NCBI GenBank assembly: GCA_012800655.1
Contig: JAAZIX010000076.1
Coordinates: 1 to 39,960, forward strand
Direction: 5' to 3'
From: Clostridiaceae bacterium
Lineage (GTDB): Bacteria; Bacillota; Clostridia; Saccharofermentanales; Fastidiosipilaceae
DNA length: 39,960 nucleotides
The translations under genes and the position numbers were made by a program. Below, one piece after another: positions 37,270-39,960 of this stretch; position 1 is the stretch's first letter, and each line of letters opens with the position of its first letter. The notes under the pieces were generated by a model. That model did no database searches and was not told the DNA's origin. It saw only the letters and a list, made by a program, of their open reading frames with translations.

Positions 37270-38753
37270 TTAGTTTCCTCCTTGCTTTTTTTATTACGGA
37301 TAAAATAGCCGATAATTTGCGGTGTCGGGGGATAAATGGGACGTCCGGCACCTCGATTTTTAGCCTTAATAGCCTCCAGACAAAGAATGGTCGCTTCCGT
37401 CAACGAACTGAGAGTCGCCTGTCGAATCGGACTCAGGTCATCGTAAGTGCGCGCAGGTTCTATTTTATCGGCCAAAAAGACCAACATCGTTAAAGGATCG
37501 TCGGAAAAAGTCAACGTGCTATGCCAATATATGGCGTTAAGTATAGTCGGGTCGGCGCAATCAAATAACTGCTTTGCAAGTACAGCTCCGGCCGGTCCGT
37601 GCCATATTTGCGGAACGTGTAGCATATCCTCGGGAACTTTCCCCATCAGCTCTCGGCAGGCTGATGCGGACAGCGGCTTGGCACAATCATGCAAAAAAGC
37701 GGCCAGGGCGACCTGATCCGGGGTCAAGTCAGGTTGATGTATCCGCGCAAGCTTTAAGGCGGTATACATTACCGTGTAAGTATGCAACAAACGCTCTTCC
37801 GTCATATATGTCATATAACGGCGTTCAATCATAGCGATCCTTTTCAGCGTCTCGGAGCTGACGCCCGCCATGGGATTGGGCTCCAGATAGGGGGCATTAT
37901 CGCGGATAAAGCGATCCAGACCGCTCGGAAGGCAGAGTTCCGGTGTTTGCCCTTCAACGGAAAGTTCGGCTGCCGCTACCGTCGCTTGCTCGGAATAGAG
38001 CTCATTATCCAAATGTTGGGTATAGTAATAGCGGCGTAGTGCGGTTGACTTGCATCGGGAAATCTTCTCGACATTCAACCATTCGATCGTAAAGCCGTAA
38101 GTTCGGCGCAACAGTTCCGCCTGTCGGCTATCCTCCTCAGCCGGCTTTCCGCCGCGCGCCAAAACAAGGAAGGTTACCGCCTTAGCCAGATCCGCGACAC
38201 GATGCCACCGAGGCAGGTCATAAATAACGTCTGAACCGCAGAGCCAAAAGAATTGCGTCGGCAGAGGAGGAAACTTGACCTGGGGTAAGTACTTATCGGT
38301 GTGTAAGAACGTTATTTCGTGTTTTTCGGGATCCGAGACCAATGAGTCGAGATTGGCTTTCAGAGTAACCAGGTCTTGTCCGCCTGTTCCCGAGTCTCTT
38401 TTTTTACGGAGGTAGTTGATATCGGCGGAGCGATACGAGGTCGCGGCGTGCAGTTCTTCCAGAAGCTCCGCTGTATATGACGGTTCTACCGACAATGAAT
38501 CATTAAGGCAGATGCGAACACCCTTCATGTTGCCAAACACCCGCGAACACATAGAAAGACGATATGCCAAAGGCGCGGCATCATACAACGACTTCAGGGG
38601 CTGGTTGCCTGCCGGCAGAACCCATACTTCATCTACTTTAGGATGGTCCAGAGCGGATTTTATCAGGTGCAAATGACCGTTATGCGGCGGATCGAAACTA
38701 CCGCCCAGCAAGGCAACGCTAAATTGCTTCTTTTCCCTTGATAGCTTACCCAT
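37266..38753 (-). CDS. nadD: nicotinate-nucleotide adenylyltransferase fused to YqeK-type HD domain
   Basis: N-terminus VALLGGSFDPPHNGHLHLIKSAL (NadD); C-terminus LLHTYTVMYTALKLA...FLHDCAKPLS...WHGPAGAVLAK...FLADKIEPAR (YqeK HD). Confidence 0.92.
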   Translation of the reverse strand: MGKLSREKKQFSVALLGGSFDPPHNGHLHLIKSALDHPKVDEVWVLPAGNQPLKSLYDAAPLAYRLSMCSRVFGNMKGVRICLNDSLSVEPSYTAELLEELHAATSYRSADINYLRKKRDSGTGGQDLVTLKANLDSLVSDPEKHEITFLHTDKYLPQVKFPPLPTQFFWLCGSDVIYDLPRWHRVADLAKAVTFLVLARGGKPAEEDSRQAELLRRTYGFTIEWLNVEKISRCKSTALRRYYYTQHLDNELYSEQATVAAAELSVEGQTPELCLPSGLDRFIRDNAPYLEPNPMAGVSSETLKRIAMIERRYMTYMTEERLLHTYTVMYTALKLARIHQPDLTPDQVALAAFLHDCAKPLSASACRELMGKVPEDMLHVPQIWHGPAGAVLAKQLFDCADPTILNAIYWHSTLTFSDDPLTMLVFLADKIEPARTYDDLSPIRQATLSSLTEATILCLEAIKAKNRGAGRPIYPPTPQIIGYFIRNKKSKEETN

Positions 38754-38755
38754 GT

Positions 38756-39960
38756 TTAATGCCTAAAATGGCGACGACCGGTAAAAATCATCGGTACACC
38801 CAATTCATTACACGCCCTAATCGAATCCTGATCTTTCAGTGAGCCGCCGGGTTGGACAATCGCCGCAATCCCCGCCGCAGCTGCCGCTCGGACAGAGTCG
38901 TCAAAGGGGAAAAAGGCATCGGATGCCAAAACCGCCCCCACGGCCTCCGTACCGGCCTGTTTCAAAGCTAATTCAACCGAAGTTATCCGGTTCGGCTGAC
39001 CGGGACCGATCCCCAGGGTTTGCCCGTTTTTGACCACCACTATGGCATTGGATCGAACATGCTTAACCACTGTCATGCCGAAATAAATATCCGGCATCAG
39101 CTCCGGCGGAGGCGCTAAATCGGTAACCACACGTATATCGCTATCGGTCAACAATGCATTATCACGCTGTTGAAGTAACAGACCACCTCGCAAATCTTTG
39201 AGCATATAGGCGTTGAGAGGTGAGATAAAACGGGGCGTTTCCGCTGATTTCTTTTTGCCGGCCAGGGCCGGTAATCTGAGAATGCGCAAATTCTTCTTTT
39301 CCGTCAAGATATTTAAGGCTTCCTCCTCAAAATCCGGTGCGACAATGACTTCCAGGAAGATCGCGGCGGCGCTTTCGGCAAATTCGCGAGTAACGGTTCG
39401 GTTTGCGGCAACAATGCCGCCGAAGATGGAAACCGGATCGGCTTGCCAGGCTTTATACCATGCCGTGAAAATGTCTTTACCGATGCCCACGCCGCAGGGA
39501 TTGGCATGCTTTACGGCGACAACAGCCGGCTGTGAGAATTCTTGGACCAAATCAATTGCTGCCTGCGTATCGGCATAGTTGTTATACGACAAAGTCTTGC
39601 CGCCCAACTGGTCCGCCATTATCAGACTATCATCCGGCGGGAGAGGTTCTTTATAAAGAGCCGCTGTCTGATGGGGGTTTTCGCCATACCTCAGAACATC
39701 ATGACGTTCATATGTTATTGTCAATTTTTCGGGGAACTTCGCCGCAACATCTGTGAATCCGACCTCGTTCGCTTCCCCTACCTCGAGATCTTCATTGCGA
39801 CGGAACCATTGCCCAATCATTGCATCATACGCTGCGGTGCGGTCATAGGCTTTGCGCGCCAGGTATCGGCGTAGTTTTAAGCTCGTTTCTCCCCCGCTAC
39901 GCAATTCGGACAGAACCGCCGCATAATCGCTCGGATCGGTCAGAACCGTGACATATGCAT
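38756..39960 (-). CDS. purH: bifunctional AICAR transformylase/IMP cyclohydrolase PurH, 5' end beyond window
   Basis: RYGENPHQTAALY, KHANPCGVG, SIFGGIVAANR, SDAFFPFDDSVRAAAAAGIAAIVQPGGS; frame stays open through the window end. Confidence 0.95.
   Translation of the reverse strand, partial: AYVTVLTDPSDYAAVLSELRSGGETSLKLRRYLARKAYDRTAAYDAMIGQWFRRNEDLEVGEANEVGFTDVAAKFPEKLTITYERHDVLRYGENPHQTAALYKEPLPPDDSLIMADQLGGKTLSYNNYADTQAAIDLVQEFSQPAVVAVKHANPCGVGIGKDIFTAWYKAWQADPVSIFGGIVAANRTVTREFAESAAAIFLEVIVAPDFEEEALNILTEKKNLRILRLPALAGKKKSAETPRFISPLNAYMLKDLRGGLLLQQRDNALLTDSDIRVVTDLAPPPELMPDIYFGMTVVKHVRSNAIVVVKNGQTLGIGPGQPNRITSVELALKQAGTEAVGAVLASDAFFPFDDSVRAAAAAGIAAIVQPGGSLKDQDSIRACNELGVPMIFTGRRHFRH

Overview
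This looks like a bacterial chromosome segment, Firmicutes/Clostridia-like by gene content, with housekeeping genes on the right (about 18-40 kb) and an accessory, defence-like left end (about 1-17.8 kb). Housekeeping content: Gfo/Idh/MocA oxidoreductase, galK, tadA, addAB, an EamA-type transporter, plsC, ackA, pta, tmcAL, tyrS, rpsT, a comEA-like gene, rsfS, a nadD-yqeK fusion and partial purH. The left end holds two minus-strand modules. (A) A 792-aa AAA ATPase ending in a ryanodine-receptor (RyR) domain is followed 34 bp later by a SLOG-like protein with at least three hydrophobic segments. That second ORF runs off the left edge and is missing from the supplied ORF track. (B) A tight three-gene operon next to tRNA-Leu(CAG) encodes two giant paralogous DUF4062-NACHT-beta-propeller STAND proteins (1324 and 1501 aa) on either side of a 301-aa all-helical TPR-like protein. 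The two modules are separated by a nickel-pincer cofactor operon (larE-larB-larC) and an ornithine cyclodeaminase-like gene. An imperfect 22-bp direct repeat (19/22), one copy being an arm of the tRNA terminator, flanks module B and may mark its insertion. The best candidates for a new system are module B and its possible link to module A. All function calls come from reading motifs in the translations; no searches were run.
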